64,000 bases of DNA, from assembly GCA_947629745.1 (NCBI GenBank), contig CANREZ010000002.1:64210-128209 (forward strand), in the 5' to 3' direction. The DNA is from an uncultured Clostridia bacterium. Its GTDB lineage: Bacteria > Bacillota > Clostridia > Christensenellales > UBA1242. The number at the start of each line of letters is the position of its first letter. Within the stretch, counting starts at the first letter, position 1. The notes beneath the pieces were generated by a model. The model did not search any database. It was given only the letters and a program-made list of their open reading frames with translations, and had not been told where the DNA came from. Positions 20,820-30,648 of this stretch are shown here, one piece after another. Both the position numbers and the translations under genes were made by a program.

Positions 20820-21859
20820 TTCCTACGCACCTCCTCATAGAAGTTGTCACCATCTTGTGACTGGAAGTACACACCAATGAATTTGTTGTTCCTAGAATTC
20901 ACCAGGCTAAGCGCTGCACGCTTCCTAGCACCACCGCTAATCACCTTTCGCGATTCCTTGACAGTATCTATGAAGACATTGTAGGCAAGAATGCGTCCGG
21001 AATTGTCCATGACGGTGATTCCGTCAAAATTTAACATATCTATGAGTAGATCTGCATAACTCCTAAGCTTCATCTCGCTATAATTCTTTGACTGCAGGAA
21101 TAATTTGCTCATCTCTATCGGCACAGGTAGCCAGACGCCATCGGAGAGCATTCCCTTGGTGTCTACGAAGTCTTTATCTACTATTAGGCAAATAGTGCCG
21201 TGGACGCTCTTGAATGCGTTGTGGAAAATATTCTCATACATAGTGCGGATATCTTCTAGCTTCTTGTGAGTAGTCTTGATCTTAGACACACTGGCTTCGA
21301 CAAACCTATGGATAACACCTTCCCAGTTAAAGGATTCGTGCTCGGATAGGGAGAAATTGATTGCAATGGAATTTCCCTTGATTCCAGTTAAGACCACATA
21401 GTTTGAGGATATTATCTCGATTGACAACAGGTCAATTTTCTCCGCTAGCCTTTGCCTATGCTCGGGTCTAAATAATTGGGAGAGGAGATATGGCTCCTTG
21501 ATGCTATTTAGCGTGCGAATTAGACCATACTCGATGGTCGCACCTAGATTGATATACACTGACCACTCGTTCTTGCAAAAATATAGCAAGGACTTCATAT
21601 GAGAATTGAATTCATTGTCATTTAGGTCATTAAACATAGCGATCTTGCACGCATCAGGTATTTCGCGCGCAACCGCATTGATATTATTGGTGAATAGGAT
21701 ATTTGGGCGCACTTTTAGCCCTTCTTCCTCATAATGGACGAGTTTTGAGAAGTAATTGAGAAACTTGATTAGCGTAGTCTGGCTGAAACTCTCGAATTCG
21801 TCTCCAAATATATTGATGATTGCATTGTTTGCTTCTGAATAAAAAATACTATCACGCAT
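20816..21859 (-). CDS. DisA_N/DAC-like domain protein
   Basis: C-terminus NFDGITVMDNSGRILAYNVFIDTVKESRKVISGGARKRAALSLVNSRNNKFIGVYFQSQDG aligns by eye with the diadenylate cyclase DGA...RHR region. Confidence 0.65.
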   Translation of the reverse strand: MRDSIFYSEANNAIINIFGDEFESFSQTTLIKFLNYFSKLVHYEEEGLKVRPNILFTNNINAVAREIPDACKIAMFNDLNDNEFNSHMKSLLYFCKNEWSVYINLGATIEYGLIRTLNSIKEPYLLSQLFRPEHRQRLAEKIDLLSIEIISSNYVVLTGIKGNSIAINFSLSEHESFNWEGVIHRFVEASVSKIKTTHKKLEDIRTMYENIFHNAFKSVHGTICLIVDKDFVDTKGMLSDGVWLPVPIEMSKLFLQSKNYSEMKLRSYADLLIDMLNFDGITVMDNSGRILAYNVFIDTVKESRKVISGGARKRAALSLVNSRNNKFIGVYFQSQDGDNFYEEVRRK

Positions 21860-22070
21860 ATGCTACCACCCCTATTAGATGTATATTTTAGTATAATATA
21901 TCCATGAATATTTTTACAAATAAAATTTTGCATAATTATTCAAAAATGTAAATATCTTACAAGATAGTCTGCACTAATTGTATACTTTTTGACAAAATGT
22001 CGCAGTTATGTGAATTATTTGATACTATTATTTAGATAAAAAAAGTCTAAGTGTGATACTTAGACTGGTA

Positions 22071-22146
22071 TGGTAGCCCCAAGGAGAATCGAACTCCTGA
22101 TTCCGCCTTGAGAGGGCGACGTCTTAAACCGCTTGACCATGGGGCC
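22071..22146 (-). tRNA. tRNA-Glu(CTC), CCA encoded
   Basis: Cloverleaf from ggccccatggtcaagcggtttaagac...ttggggctacca; anticodon loop ctCTCaa; T-arm aggagttcgattctcct. Confidence 0.95.
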
Positions 22147-22364
22147 ACAAATTTAGATTGCAAGACTATTATATCTAATAATAGTAGATTTTGCAAGTGT
22201 ATTTTTAAATATTGTGCATTTATTTTTTGCTCGCATCAACTGATAGACTTAATGCAATGGGAGAATATATATATCGTTCGCACCGACCAGCGTATGTGGA
22301 ATGTCATGTTAGCACAAAGACCGGGTGTCTCTCATACTAAATATTATGTTTAGGGAGATAAAGT

Positions 22365-24275
22365 ATGGAAAAAGATAAAGTGATGCGCGATAGGGATTTT
22401 AAGAAATATTTATCCAGTGAGGACTACAGCAAATTTATTAGATACAAGAGTGAACATCTATACATAGACGAGATGGATGATGACTTGCTAGATAAGTTGT
22501 GTGGAGCAATAGTGGAGTGGGCGAAGACAAAGGATGTGAATGTCTACACACAAATATTCCTGCCTCTTACGGGATATTTATCTGGGAAGTTCCTTGCATT
22601 ATATAGGACGGGGGAGACAAATGAGGTTCGTAGGATCACAAGCAAGGATCTAAAGTATCAGGAGTGCGACGCGTCGAGCTTCCCAAATGGTGGGGCTAGA
22701 GGATGCGCCAATGCTAGGGGATACACTAAGTGGGATATCCATAGCCCGATATACATCATGTACGATTGTGACCGCCCGGGAGTGCTGGTGATTCCCTCTA
22801 TATTCACGTCCTATGATGGCACTGCACTAGATAATATCGATGTGCTACTGAGGTGCAAAGAGGGGATAAACCGTGCAGTGGAGAGATTGTATGAGGCAAT
22901 GGGCAGAAGTTATAGCGGATGCAATATATTTGCCGGCATGGAGCAGGAATACTTCCTCTTCCCAAAAGATATAGTGGGATGCCGGGCCGATCTAGCCCTC
23001 TGTGGCAAGGAACTGCTATACGATAGTCCTACCATCCCACAATCTCAGTACGCGCACTATTTCGCCCTTCCTAGGCCAAAAATTGCGGCTTATATGAATG
23101 CACTGCGTGGAGAACTTGCGAGTATCGGGATAGACGTTGAGGCACAGCATAGCGAGGTTGCCCCGCGCCAGTATGAGATAGTGACGCGTTATAGCGATAT
23201 GGAACACGCCGTACTAGAAAATGCCATTGTAAAGCAAAAGATATCTGAGGTGGCGGATAGATATGGCTATATAGCCGAGTTTAACGAAAAAATCCATCCT
23301 AGGATTAACGGCAGTGGCAAGCACCTAAATATTTCTTTATCGGTCAATGGACAGAATGTGTTTAAAGTAGGCAGTGACCCTAGCATATTCCTGCTATTTT
23401 TCACCACTATGATAGATAGTGTGAGACAGTATCAGGATCTAGTGCTCGCCAGTATATCTAGTTATAGCAACGATAATAGGCTCGGAGGCTACGAGGCCCC
23501 GCCAAAGGATATCACGGTCTACATAGGGGAGAAATTGTATGAAGTGTTACTAGATATCCGGGATAAGAAGTACAGCATGTGTGACATCCTTGGCATTGAC
23601 CCTGCGCTACATGATAGACTAGCACAAATATTAGGGCAGGACTTTGACCGCAACCGCACAAGCCCATTTGCGTTCACGGGAGATAAATTTGAGTTTAGGC
23701 TGATGGGCTCGGCAAATACAGGATTTATGCCGCTTGTCGTTATATCCACCATACTAGTTGATAAGATAAATAGTGCGACAAGCAAATTGCAGTCGGGCAG
23801 CAGTATACTTGATATCGTCATGGAAAACATAATATCTATGGATAGCGTAATCTACAATGGCGATAATATGACTAGGTCTAGTAAGGGCAATAAATGCGCG
23901 CTAGATGCAATCAAGATATACAATAGTGACACTGTGCGCGAACTTTTTGTCAAAAACAATATATTTAGTGAAACTGAGTTAAAAGTGATATACAATACTG
24001 AAACTGCCAAGTATATCGATGAGGTGACGCTCGATGCGCACGTGCTAATTCATATGTTAGAGGATACTCTAAAGGTCAGTCAAGACGAACTTGTGGCAAG
24101 CGAGATTTGCAAGTGCATTGATAGTATTTCCGATGAATTATCTTGCAAGAAGATAAATTATAAGCGCTTAGCACGGACCATTCACAAAGTGTGTGAGACA
24201 TACTATGATATGCGCGATGTAGTAAATAGCGTGGTCAGTAAAGATGACTACTTGTATTTTGATATGTGCAAGTAA
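22365..24275 (+). CDS. glnN: Glutamine synthetase type III
   Basis: DASSFPNGGARGCANARGYTKWDI, NIFAGMEQEYFL, EVAPRQYEI, NGSGKHLNISLS, RNRTSPFAFTGDKFEFR. Confidence 0.93.
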   Translation: MEKDKVMRDRDFKKYLSSEDYSKFIRYKSEHLYIDEMDDDLLDKLCGAIVEWAKTKDVNVYTQIFLPLTGYLSGKFLALYRTGETNEVRRITSKDLKYQECDASSFPNGGARGCANARGYTKWDIHSPIYIMYDCDRPGVLVIPSIFTSYDGTALDNIDVLLRCKEGINRAVERLYEAMGRSYSGCNIFAGMEQEYFLFPKDIVGCRADLALCGKELLYDSPTIPQSQYAHYFALPRPKIAAYMNALRGELASIGIDVEAQHSEVAPRQYEIVTRYSDMEHAVLENAIVKQKISEVADRYGYIAEFNEKIHPRINGSGKHLNISLSVNGQNVFKVGSDPSIFLLFFTTMIDSVRQYQDLVLASISSYSNDNRLGGYEAPPKDITVYIGEKLYEVLLDIRDKKYSMCDILGIDPALHDRLAQILGQDFDRNRTSPFAFTGDKFEFRLMGSANTGFMPLVVISTILVDKINSATSKLQSGSSILDIVMENIISMDSVIYNGDNMTRSSKGNKCALDAIKIYNSDTVRELFVKNNIFSETELKVIYNTETAKYIDEVTLDAHVLIHMLEDTLKVSQDELVASEICKCIDSISDELSCKKINYKRLARTIHKVCETYYDMRDVVNSVVSKDDYLYFDMCK

Positions 24276-24312
24276 ATAGCAATAAAAAAGTCCAAGATAT
24301 ACTTGGACTAAA

Positions 24313-24388
24313 TGGTAGTCCCTAGGAGAATCGAACTCCTGATTCCACCGTGAAAGGGTGACGTCTTAAACCGCTTGACCAAGGGACC
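24313..24388 (-). tRNA. tRNA-Glu(TTC), CCA encoded
   Basis: ggtcccttggtcaagcggtttaagacgtcaccctttcacggtgg...; anticodon loop ctTTCac. Confidence 0.95.
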
Positions 24389-24451
24389 ACATATTTTTGA
24401 TACAATAGGATTATATAGAAAAAATACCTTGGTGTCAAGGTATTTTAGAAA

Positions 24452-25153
24452 TTATTTTACAAAGGTAATATTGTGGTCTGACAGTGTAAGCGAGGATGTA
24501 GCACTTCGTAGCGTATTTGCGATAGCATAATCGAATAAGTCGGACACTCGAGTGTTGCTGCTCTCTAGTACTTGGTCGATGATCGCCACAATATCAGCCG
24601 AGTCTTTCTCATTCATATTGTTGATCCTGATATCCTCATGCGATACATCCATATTTGCACTGCACTCTACATCGAGTATGATATATAGGCTAAGGGCACT
24701 TGAGTCGCTCTCGACTGAGAAGCATATCACCGTGTGAATACTAAAATTTTCTTCGGCAGAAGTTATAATCTCAAATTCCCTCACATTGACAGATGATCGC
24801 TCAGTGTCAATGGAATTTAGTTTGTTTATGATAGCGCCACACACGTTGTCGGCTACCTTGATGCTAGGGGAGTCAAAGACTAATTTATCTTGCTCAATGT
24901 GTGCACCAAGGGCGTCTAGTGCGCCATCCATCTCACTATCTGTTGCTACTGGGGAGCTAATGATAGTACTCTCATCTACTTGAGATACAAGGCCACGCAA
25001 AAGGTCGACGAATCTAGATAGTTCATCTGAGTCGTTTAGCTTAAAATTGGTCACGACAAAGTAGATACAAAAAGCAATGCAGCCAAGAATTAGCAGCAAG
25101 TTTAGTATTCTACTACCTCGCGATTTAGTGGATTTAGTCTTCTTCCTGAACAT
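24452..25153 (-). CDS. Membrane-anchored hypothetical protein
   Basis: 233 aa, single N-terminal TM after basic residues. Confidence 0.6.
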   Translation of the reverse strand: MFRKKTKSTKSRGSRILNLLLILGCIAFCIYFVVTNFKLNDSDELSRFVDLLRGLVSQVDESTIISSPVATDSEMDGALDALGAHIEQDKLVFDSPSIKVADNVCGAIINKLNSIDTERSSVNVREFEIITSAEENFSIHTVICFSVESDSSALSLYIILDVECSANMDVSHEDIRINNMNEKDSADIVAIIDQVLESSNTRVSDLFDYAIANTLRSATSSLTLSDHNITFVK

Positions 25154-25262
25154 ATTTTATTATAAGATAATAACTGCCCGCTCGTCAAGGATTGTGATAG
25201 TACCCAAGCAATCGATGTGTGTCTAGTGTATCAATTATTGTTGCCCGCGCATAAATAACTAT

Positions 25263-26069
25263 ATGATAAATACAGCAGTTATAATGTGTGCAGGTTATGG
25301 GTCGAGATTTTATCCCGAGTCAAAAGTCGTGCCAAAAGAGATGTTGCCCGCAGGGCGCGAACCTATTATTGCAGGGATTGTGCGAAATCTGGCACGTATC
25401 GGAGTGGATGACATCACTATAATTATCTCGCCCGGCAAAGAGATGATAAAGACCTATATGGAGGAAGTATCGTTCCCGTCAATGCAAGGGCAGAGCACTA
25501 TCCCGCATATAGAGTATATCTATCAACACACTCACCGAGGCACAGCAGATTGTGTGAAATTGGTGCAGGATAGAATGCGTGGCAAACCATTTTTCGTGTT
25601 AAACGGCGATGAGATAATAGATAGTGTTGATTCCTATAGAGGGATGATAGATTGCTACACTAAATATTGCGCTCCGTGTATATTACTACAGGATATCGAT
25701 ATATCCTGTTGCAACCAATTTGGCATGGCTGAGATATCGGGCGATAGGGTATTAAATATCACTGAAAAACCACAGTTATCTGAGTGTCATACACACTTTG
25801 CATATATAGGCCTATGCATACTCGACGATAAAATATTTCCTATGATAGACAAGTGTATTAGTCATAGTGGAGAGGTGTATCTGACAGAAGCACTCAATTA
25901 TTTGGCAAAAAGTGGCAATTTGTATGGAGTGACGGCGCCGTCTACGAGATACGACTTTGGCGATATAGGCAAGTATTATCTAGAGAATATCAGGTACTTG
26001 ATAGACCATGATGATATGCGGGATAGGATGATCACGGGGATAAAAAATCTAATTAACAAATACGACTAA
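25263..26069 (+). CDS. UTP-glucose-1-phosphate uridylyltransferase-like nucleotidyltransferase
   Basis: AVIMCAGYGSRFYPESKVVPKEMLPAGREPII; FVLNGDEIID; TEALNYL. Confidence 0.88.
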   Translation: MINTAVIMCAGYGSRFYPESKVVPKEMLPAGREPIIAGIVRNLARIGVDDITIIISPGKEMIKTYMEEVSFPSMQGQSTIPHIEYIYQHTHRGTADCVKLVQDRMRGKPFFVLNGDEIIDSVDSYRGMIDCYTKYCAPCILLQDIDISCCNQFGMAEISGDRVLNITEKPQLSECHTHFAYIGLCILDDKIFPMIDKCISHSGEVYLTEALNYLAKSGNLYGVTAPSTRYDFGDIGKYYLENIRYLIDHDDMRDRMITGIKNLINKYD

Positions 26070-27338
26070 TCACGCACTTGACTTTGCAGGCTCATTAGAC
26101 TTTATCGTGCTATGGATACGATCAAAGGTAAATATCACTCCCACGCTAAATAGGGCAATTAGGATGTATATAGCAATGACGGTCACACTATATAGCATAG
26201 GTATTCTAGCGCCTGCTAGATATATATAAGCGAAACTATCAAACGCCCCAAGATATATAGGACTGCGCAAGACAAAATTGTAATTCACATTTATTTTTAG
26301 CGCGCCCACTATTGCGGCGCTAACAAATAGAGTTAGTATGAGGTAGACAAATATTGCACTACATAGCACTATTAGGTCGCGAATAGTGTATTTTAGGCTA
26401 TTGTATCTAGCAAGGGTGAGTGAAACTCCAACTAGTGCAAGCGCGCTAAGTAGGTTGTACATATACTCGCCTGATAGTACCGGCATCATGCTAGGGTCGT
26501 ACACGAATAGTTTGATGATAGGAATAGCAAGTCCCAGTGGGACAAGCATCTTGTATAGATATTTGATATCAAATAGCACGGCAATTGGTAGTAGTATCCC
26601 AATAATGTCCAGTACATTTAGTGGCAAGTAGTAGTATATAGCTGTGATGCTATGTGTGAGCAATGCTCGCCCAATCCTAAGTGCTCCATGATAGATATTT
26701 GATGCGAGCAATATCCAGAGTATCACGCGCATGGAACTATGACGGATCTTTGGCAGCATCAGAATAATTGGGATGAAAAACGCTAGAAACACAATTCGCA
26801 CTATCCACCATAGCCCGTAGTGACTGTATAGTAGTAGGTCGGGGAATTGTGGCACAATGGCCTCTAGTGTGTATAGGGGGATTAGCATCGAGCATACACC
26901 AAGTAGGGCAAGACACCCCACCCAAAAATGTCGCGTGATAGTATATGAGTCATAGAAAATGAGGAGGGCTGGATATAATACACCCAGTGTGCCAAATATG
27001 ATATGAAATATTAAATAATAGATATCGAAATATTGTAGAGTATTTTGATAGTCCCGGAATATAAAAATATTGTAGATGACAAATGCTGGGAGGATTATGA
27101 ATATGGATAATTTCTTCCAGACTCTATCATGCGTAGCAAGAGTTAGGGGATAGACTACAATCCCGCTAAAGGCTATGATCCTAATACATGAGATGATTAG
27201 GTCTAGCACGCCAGAATATGTTATATAACAATTGATAGTGGCAGGGGATGATATGGCAAGCAATCCAAATATTAGGAAACTTGCGACAACTATGCACAAG
27301 ATATATGAATAAATGCTAGATACTTTAGACTTTCTCAT
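26070..27338 (-). CDS. Polytopic membrane protein, remotely YwaF-like
   Basis: 422 aa, about 12 hydrophobic segments; 'YYYLPLNVLDIIGILLPIAVLF' resembles the YwaF 'LPLHLCN' region. Confidence 0.55.
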   Translation of the reverse strand: MRKSKVSSIYSYILCIVVASFLIFGLLAISSPATINCYITYSGVLDLIISCIRIIAFSGIVVYPLTLATHDRVWKKLSIFIILPAFVIYNIFIFRDYQNTLQYFDIYYLIFHIIFGTLGVLYPALLIFYDSYTITRHFWVGCLALLGVCSMLIPLYTLEAIVPQFPDLLLYSHYGLWWIVRIVFLAFFIPIILMLPKIRHSSMRVILWILLASNIYHGALRIGRALLTHSITAIYYYLPLNVLDIIGILLPIAVLFDIKYLYKMLVPLGLAIPIIKLFVYDPSMMPVLSGEYMYNLLSALALVGVSLTLARYNSLKYTIRDLIVLCSAIFVYLILTLFVSAAIVGALKINVNYNFVLRSPIYLGAFDSFAYIYLAGARIPMLYSVTVIAIYILIALFSVGVIFTFDRIHSTIKSNEPAKSSA

Positions 27339-27557
27339 ATAGTAATTTTGGACTTTTAAGGGAGAGTGTAAACATAGGATATTTTGTTAGTGTATCAAAA
27401 ATGATAATCGATATTTTATAATAAAATCTAAATTGTATAATAGTCGACTATGTGCTAGATTTATTATTAGAATACCAAATATATATAGCATAGCCAGGGG
27501 TGTATAGGAGAATGCTGTATGCTAGATTATTTATCCGTCAAATGATTAAATAAAGCG

Positions 27558-27587
27558 TAAAAAAGGACAGCAGATGTGTCCTTTTAC
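27558..27587 (-). terminator. Terminator of ldh
   Basis: aaaaaaggacagcagatgtgtcctttt. Confidence 0.6.
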
Positions 27588-27597
27588 TTTAATGTAT

Positions 27598-28509
27598 TTA
27601 CTTCAATTTTAGTTTATTTATCTCGCCTTCGATAGAGTAGATACTCTCATCGAGTAATATTTTCTCATCATGTGGCAGGTCGAGTTTTTGTCTAGACTCC
27701 ACACCTTTTGCGCCAATCACTGCAGGATTGCCATAATATATCTTTTTCTTTGGGTCATAGCAAGATACTGTGAATATCGCATGGCTATTATCTAGTATTG
27801 CATTGGTTAGGGCTAGTAGGCACATCCCTATGCCATAACTAGTATTACCCTTTTTGTTGATGATATCATAAGCACTGTTTTTCACATCATAGGATATTCT
27901 TGACCTACTATTAGCGGACAACTCATTTGTTAGTTTGCCTACTCCAATCATAGCGGTGCTCCATGCGACAAATTCGCTATCGCCATGCTCACCTATCACA
28001 TAGGCGTGGACGTTCTTTGGGTTAATCTTTAGTTTCTGCCCAACTAGATGTCTAAGCCTTGCAGTGTCGAGTGTAGTGCCCGAGCCAATGACCCTCTCGT
28101 GTGGGAAGCCAGATAATTTGTAGGTCACGTAACTCATCACATCGAGTGGGTTGGTCGCAATGAGTATTATCCCGTCAAACTTTGTCTTCTTGATCTGGCT
28201 AATGATATTATCGAATACATCATAATTCTTGAAGATTAGGTCGCTCCTAGTCTCGCCCACTTCCTGATTCTTGCCCGCAGCTATCACTAGAATATTTGCA
28301 TCATCTAGGTCGCTATAATCTCCTGCATATATTTTTAGCTGATTTGGCGAATAGGTGAGAGCGTGATTTAGGTCCATCGCCTCGCCTTCGGCCTTGTCAC
28401 GATTGATGTCAATCAATACTAATTCATTTACCTTATTTACCTGCACTGTGAGGGCAAAAGCATAGCTCATACCCACATTGCCACAACCAATTATTGCTAC
28501 TTTGTTCAT
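27598..28509 (-). CDS. ldh: L-lactate dehydrogenase
   Basis: GCGNVGMSYAFAL; GKNQEVGETRSDL (Gln at the lactate-specific loop); YVIGEHGDSEFVAWS. Confidence 0.88.
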   Translation of the reverse strand: MNKVAIIGCGNVGMSYAFALTVQVNKVNELVLIDINRDKAEGEAMDLNHALTYSPNQLKIYAGDYSDLDDANILVIAAGKNQEVGETRSDLIFKNYDVFDNIISQIKKTKFDGIILIATNPLDVMSYVTYKLSGFPHERVIGSGTTLDTARLRHLVGQKLKINPKNVHAYVIGEHGDSEFVAWSTAMIGVGKLTNELSANSRSRISYDVKNSAYDIINKKGNTSYGIGMCLLALTNAILDNSHAIFTVSCYDPKKKIYYGNPAVIGAKGVESRQKLDLPHDEKILLDESIYSIEGEINKLKLK

Positions 28510-28582
28510 AATATACCTCGATTATCATTTTAGCATATTATGCACTATTTTTAAAATGATATTGCTGACGTTAAGATTATTT

Positions 28583-29053
28583 TTAGTAGAGAGGGGAATT
28601 TCGCACAATCTTGCCGCAAGCTATTTTCCTGCCAGAATTTCCTGCGGGTTGACTAGTAAAGTCATCGACATCCTCATGGATGACTACCACATGACCCTCT
28701 AGCATATCGCACGAGGCATTTGGGTGGAAGAATATAGAGTATGCCACACCGTCCTTTGCAAATAGCGGAGGCATATCTCCTATATGCGTTGGGTGAGGGG
28801 AATTTGCTGGATTGAAATGCCCACCAGTGCTCTCAAAATTTTTCCCACAAGCATCACCTTCGTGTATGTGATAGGCGAATATATTAGTAGGAGTTTTTGG
28901 CAAATTATTCACCTCGGTGAGAATTAGCGTGCCGCCATTGAGTGGGTAAAATTCTGCAATGCCACGGATATCATTCTCCCCACTAATCTCGGCCATTAGC
29001 GTGGGCCTAAGATAGGATATGTATCTAAAAATTGATTTGTCTATGTATTTCAT
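28583..29053 (-). CDS. Cu/Zn superoxide dismutase family protein, no signal peptide seen
   Basis: AYHIHEGDACG, GGHFNP, HPTHIGDMPPLF, HVVVIHEDVDDFTSQPAGNSGRKIACGKI; likely start MKYIDKSIF. Confidence 0.85.
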   Translation of the reverse strand: MKYIDKSIFRYISYLRPTLMAEISGENDIRGIAEFYPLNGGTLILTEVNNLPKTPTNIFAYHIHEGDACGKNFESTGGHFNPANSPHPTHIGDMPPLFAKDGVAYSIFFHPNASCDMLEGHVVVIHEDVDDFTSQPAGNSGRKIACGKIVRNSPLY

Positions 29054-29173
29054 AATCTCCTCTAATTTATATTTGTTATGTAGCACAGGGAATTTTTGTG
29101 AAAAACACTGGAAATTTTGGATATTTTATATTGAATAAGCGAAATTCTTGTGTTATAATCAAGATATATTAGG

Positions 29174-29776
29174 GTGAAAATTATGGAAGATAAGGCTAAG
29201 AAATATAGATTATTAAAAGATGATTTTAGATACATGGATGTCGGTGGCAGGAAGAGGAAAGTGTACCATATAGTATACGACAGATATGTCACCAATCCTA
29301 GTAAGGATAGATATCAAGTAAAGCCGGGCGACCTAGGTGGGTGGATAGAAAACGAGAGTTGTCTATCCCATGATGGTGAGTGTATGATACTAGGCGACTC
29401 AGTGGTGTGTGGTTATTCACGCGTCAGTGACAATGGCTTAGTAGTGGACTCCACGGTAGTCGATTCGCGTGTGAATGGCGACTCTATGGTGATAGACAGG
29501 TCAGTATTATCAGGGAATTCCGAGACACGCATGAAGGCTTATATCAGCAATTCAAAACTTGATCGCTCGAGAGTGACCGATGATGTAATAGTGATGAATG
29601 GCTCGGATGTGAAGTCATGTTGGTTCGCATACAATCTAGTGGTGGATAATTCTAAGATTGATAGTAGGATATATATGTCGGCCATCAATATGTATGTCTA
29701 CCATGGGCAACTAATGAATATGCACGACTACGACCAGATAACATATGAAGAGGCAATGAAAAGAGGCAGAAGGTAA
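29174..29776 (+). CDS. Beta-solenoid (hexapeptide-like) protein of a type often found in prophages
   Basis: 'VKPGDLGGWIENESCLSHDGECMILGDSVVCGYSRVSDNGLVVDS'. Confidence 0.6.
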   Translation: MKIMEDKAKKYRLLKDDFRYMDVGGRKRKVYHIVYDRYVTNPSKDRYQVKPGDLGGWIENESCLSHDGECMILGDSVVCGYSRVSDNGLVVDSTVVDSRVNGDSMVIDRSVLSGNSETRMKAYISNSKLDRSRVTDDVIVMNGSDVKSCWFAYNLVVDNSKIDSRIYMSAINMYVYHGQLMNMHDYDQITYEEAMKRGRR

Positions 29777-29886
29777 TTCTGCCTCTTTTTTTTATCGTAT
29801 TCTTATATTCAATTTTAATAAAACACTATATAGTCACTAATCCTAAATCATTACGATAATTATCTCATGTGTGATATAATCATGTT

Positions 29887-30195
29887 ATGGGAAAAGATTT
29901 GTCACTAGAATTTATCAAAAATAGATTTCAAACTGAAGATGAGCTAAACTATGCCTGCAATGTGGTCTTCTCGAAATATCTAAAGCTAGAGGATAAGATA
30001 GATTATATTGTGGGGTTAGATGCCATAACCCGTGAGGATATTAGGGTAATTTTTAGTTTGACCCCTTATGAGACAAATAATCTTATAGAGCAGATGCTAA
30101 GCGGTGGCGCAATAAAGGAAATTGTCGGTGAGAAATATCAGGTGATAGATCACTCTATGGCAAAAACTATTCTAGGCAAAACATTTGGTCACTAG
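29887..30195 (+). CDS. Hypothetical protein
   Basis: 102-aa ORF, -10-like tataat just upstream, collinear with neighbours. Confidence 0.55.
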   Translation: MGKDLSLEFIKNRFQTEDELNYACNVVFSKYLKLEDKIDYIVGLDAITREDIRVIFSLTPYETNNLIEQMLSGGAIKEIVGEKYQVIDHSMAKTILGKTFGH

Positions 30196-30271
30196 ATGTG
30201 GCCCAGAGTGAAATATATTTTACAAAATATTGCATATTGTGGTAATATTTTTTATAAGATACGAGGTGGAT

Positions 30272-30646
30272 ATGGTTATCCCAAATGGTTTCATTGAGGC
30301 GATAGTAAGACGCAGTGCACTCGAGGGAAAGGGCAGTGGTCTAGCAGAGGAATTAATAGAGAAATATAACTTAGCGGAGAATTCCTATGACAAGGACTTG
30401 CTAATCATTCCTCTTGCTATGAGTGAGAGGGATAAGATTGATGCGATAGAGAAGATTGAGAAGAATTATCATCTAGTGCATCTGGATGAATCGGGCAGTG
30501 CAAAAGATTTTGTCATCTGCAGTAGGATATTTGGACTAATGGATAAATGCAATTGGCTGAGCGAAAAATATTTTGCAAAGAAAACTACTATTGGTGGCAG
30601 AGAATATAGCAAAGGCAGTAGATATTATACTTTATGTGAGGAGTAA
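30272..30646 (+). CDS. Hypothetical protein
   Basis: Likely start MVIPNGFIEAIVRR; 2 bp before the next ORF. Confidence 0.55.
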   Translation: MVIPNGFIEAIVRRSALEGKGSGLAEELIEKYNLAENSYDKDLLIIPLAMSERDKIDAIEKIEKNYHLVHLDESGSAKDFVICSRIFGLMDKCNWLSEKYFAKKTTIGGREYSKGSRYYTLCEE

Positions 30647-30648
30647 TT

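Noticed and set aside
22200-22365. glnA-type riboswitch upstream of glnN
   Set aside because: tcgttcgcaccgac looked suggestive but the rest of the motif could not be matched.
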